DNA from: DASUAS01 sp963841415
GTDB taxonomy: Bacteria > Actinomycetota > Acidimicrobiia > IMCC26256 > DASPTH01
Assembly (NCBI GenBank): GCA_963841415.1
Contig: CAWJCN010000005.1
Span: forward strand, 1 to 64,000
DNA length: 64,000 nucleotides
Reading direction: 5' to 3'
The notes below the pieces were generated by a model, which had not been told where the DNA came from, ran no database searches, and saw only the letters and a program-made list of their open reading frames with translations. A program made the position numbers and the translations under genes. Positions 63,213-64,000 of this stretch are shown here, piece after piece (the first letter of the stretch is position 1; each line of letters starts with the position of its first letter).

Positions 63213-63955
63213 CGCTCCATCCTCGGTGCCCACGGCGTCAGCGCCCGTCCGACGAAAGCCGTGATCCCGTAGGCCAGACACGCGAGCAGCCCGGCGACGA
63301 TGGCCAGCCCCCACGTGCGGTTCACCTCGTACGACGTCTGCGACGCGATCATCGCGATGCCGATGCCCGACTCACCGCCCATGTACTCGCCGATGATGGC
63401 GCCGAGGATGGCGGCCGGCGCGGCGATGCGCAACGCGGCGAAGAGACTCGGTAGCGCGGCGCGGACGCGCACCTTCGTGAGCTCGGCGACGCGACCGCCG
63501 CCGTACCCGCGCACGACGTCGAACATCACCGGGTCGGCGCTCCGGAGGCCGACCAGCGTCCCGACCAGCGTGGTGAAGAACACGAACAGCGCGGCGAGGA
63601 TGATCTTCGGAGTGGCGCCGTCGTAGGTGATCTGCAGGATCGGACCGATCGCGATCACCGGGATGCAGTACGACACGATGCCCAGCTGCATCGCCGGCTT
63701 CTCGAGCAGCGGCACGATCAGCACGACGAACGCGAGCCCGATCGCGAGCAGGTTGCCCCACACGTAACCCCAGGCCGCTTCCGACAGCGTGACCTTCACG
63801 TTCGCCCAGTAGAACGACCATCCGTCGTCGACCATCGACGACCAGATGTCGGACGGCGGCGGGATGGTCCCCTTCGCGAGACCTGCTTGTCCGGCGATCT
63901 CCCACACCCCGAGCAGGACCACGATGCCGATGACGCCCCGCAGCCAGCGCGGCAT
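63209..63955 (-). CDS. ABC transporter permease, NitT/TauT type (first), possibly cut by the edge
   Basis: At least 248 residues of a second NitT/TauT-type permease. VIGIVVLLGVWEIAGQAGL is the first helix, and the EAA loop is RGYGGGRVAELTKVRVRAALPSLFAALRIAAPAAILGAIIGEYMGG (about 148-193). The start is taken as ATG 63955, but the frame stays open to the window edge (an Arg-rich stretch ending RTSRRR), so it may start outside. It heads a pair that would form a heterodimeric channel for an ABC importer. Substrate is not readable; nearby purine/hydantoin and oxygenase genes make a nucleobase-like or sulfonate compound plausible. Confidence 0.85.
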   Translation of the reverse strand: MPRWLRGVIGIVVLLGVWEIAGQAGLAKGTIPPPSDIWSSMVDDGWSFYWANVKVTLSEAAWGYVWGNLLAIGLAFVVLIVPLLEKPAMQLGIVSYCIPVIAIGPILQITYDGATPKIILAALFVFFTTLVGTLVGLRSADPVMFDVVRGYGGGRVAELTKVRVRAALPSLFAALRIAAPAAILGAIIGEYMGGESGIGIAMIASQTSYEVNRTWGLAIVAGLLACLAYGITAFVGRALTPWAPRMER

Positions 63956-64000
63956 CCGACGCCGGCTGGTGCGTTCTGACCGCGGTGCGCGCAGCTCCTG

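Noticed and set aside
262..64000. Hundreds of long open frames antisense or out of frame to the genes
   Set aside because: High GC content leaves few stops in all frames; these lack motifs, are Arg/Pro/Ala-rich and overlap genes with strong family evidence.
1..64000. tRNA, rRNA or CRISPR array
   Set aside because: No rRNA-like sequence, convincing cloverleaf or regularly spaced repeats was noticed by eye; a dedicated tRNA scan could still find something.

Overview
The window is a dense, very GC-rich stretch (about 73% in one line I counted) from an actinobacterium, probably a non-mycobacterial lineage such as Acidimicrobiia; the exact class is a guess. Actinobacterial signs are three F420-type LLM oxidoreductases, a fur-katG pair, a LexA box of the form CGAAC-N4-GTTCG in front of dinB, Tat and parallel beta-helix exported proteins, many acyl-CoA dehydrogenases, crotonases and SDRs, and a large number of apparently leaderless genes (TANNNT 6-9 nt before an ATG or GTG). 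Most genes inside operons are coupled by 4-nt ATGA or GTGA overlaps. No rRNA, tRNA, CRISPR array, transposase or integrase was seen.

Layout. 0-7 kb: a plus-strand catabolic operon with a cut LLM oxidoreductase, a cupin, a D-aminoacylase-like amidohydrolase, three amidohydrolase-2 proteins and a nitroreductase; a repeat sits at its last junction. 7-13.1 kb: SDR and crotonase, MOSC protein, a DUF6131-like small protein, a Baeyer-Villiger-type monooxygenase, an F420 oxidoreductase and a zinc-ribbon membrane protein. 13.1-20.6 kb: crotonase, divergent MFS/TetR pair, a minus-strand operon (LLM, crotonase, dienoyl-CoA-reductase-like SDR, amidohydrolase) and a NYN-LOTUS protein. 20.6-28 kb: orphan and GNAT genes, furA-katG and two unknown beta-rich proteins. 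28-38 kb: SOS-type dinB, an acyl-CoA ligase divergent from three acyl-CoA dehydrogenases through one shared promoter, a dehydrogenase, an oxygenase-like protein and a Tat phosphoesterase.

37.9-44.3 kb: a seven-gene minus-strand operon (quinone-oxidoreductase-like MDR, two SDRs, acyl-CoA dehydrogenase of the ACAD10/11 lineage, HAD, APH-type kinase, TetR). The HAD, APH and ACAD genes are separate versions of the three domains fused in animal ACAD10, pointing to breakdown of 4-hydroxy acids through phosphorylated acyl-CoA. 44.4-51.9 kb: a hydantoin/purine-type region with a three-subunit molybdenum hydroxylase, M20 carbamoylase, nitrilase-type carbamoylase, thiamine-binding-like protein and dihydropyrimidinase-like hydantoinase. 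Two of the three molybdenum hydroxylase genes carry frameshifts. 51.9-56.9 kb: small accessory genes, including two tandem paralogues, a broken ORF and orphans in a pocket of lower GC, a cytidine-deaminase-like gene and a GNAT. 56.9-64 kb: a DauR/YheO-type regulator, an 8-oxoguanine-deaminase-like amidohydrolase, two Fe(II)/2-oxoglutarate-type oxygenases, an exported beta-helix protein and two NitT/TauT-type ABC permeases, the last reaching the window edge.

The observations I rate highest are the ACAD10-like split operon; a coding-compatible palindromic repeat that supplies both a C-terminal tail and the next start codon at two unrelated gene junctions; the clustered frameshifts in the molybdenum hydroxylase; and the leaderless promoter grammar, including a back-to-back shared promoter and a five-codon leader ORF.
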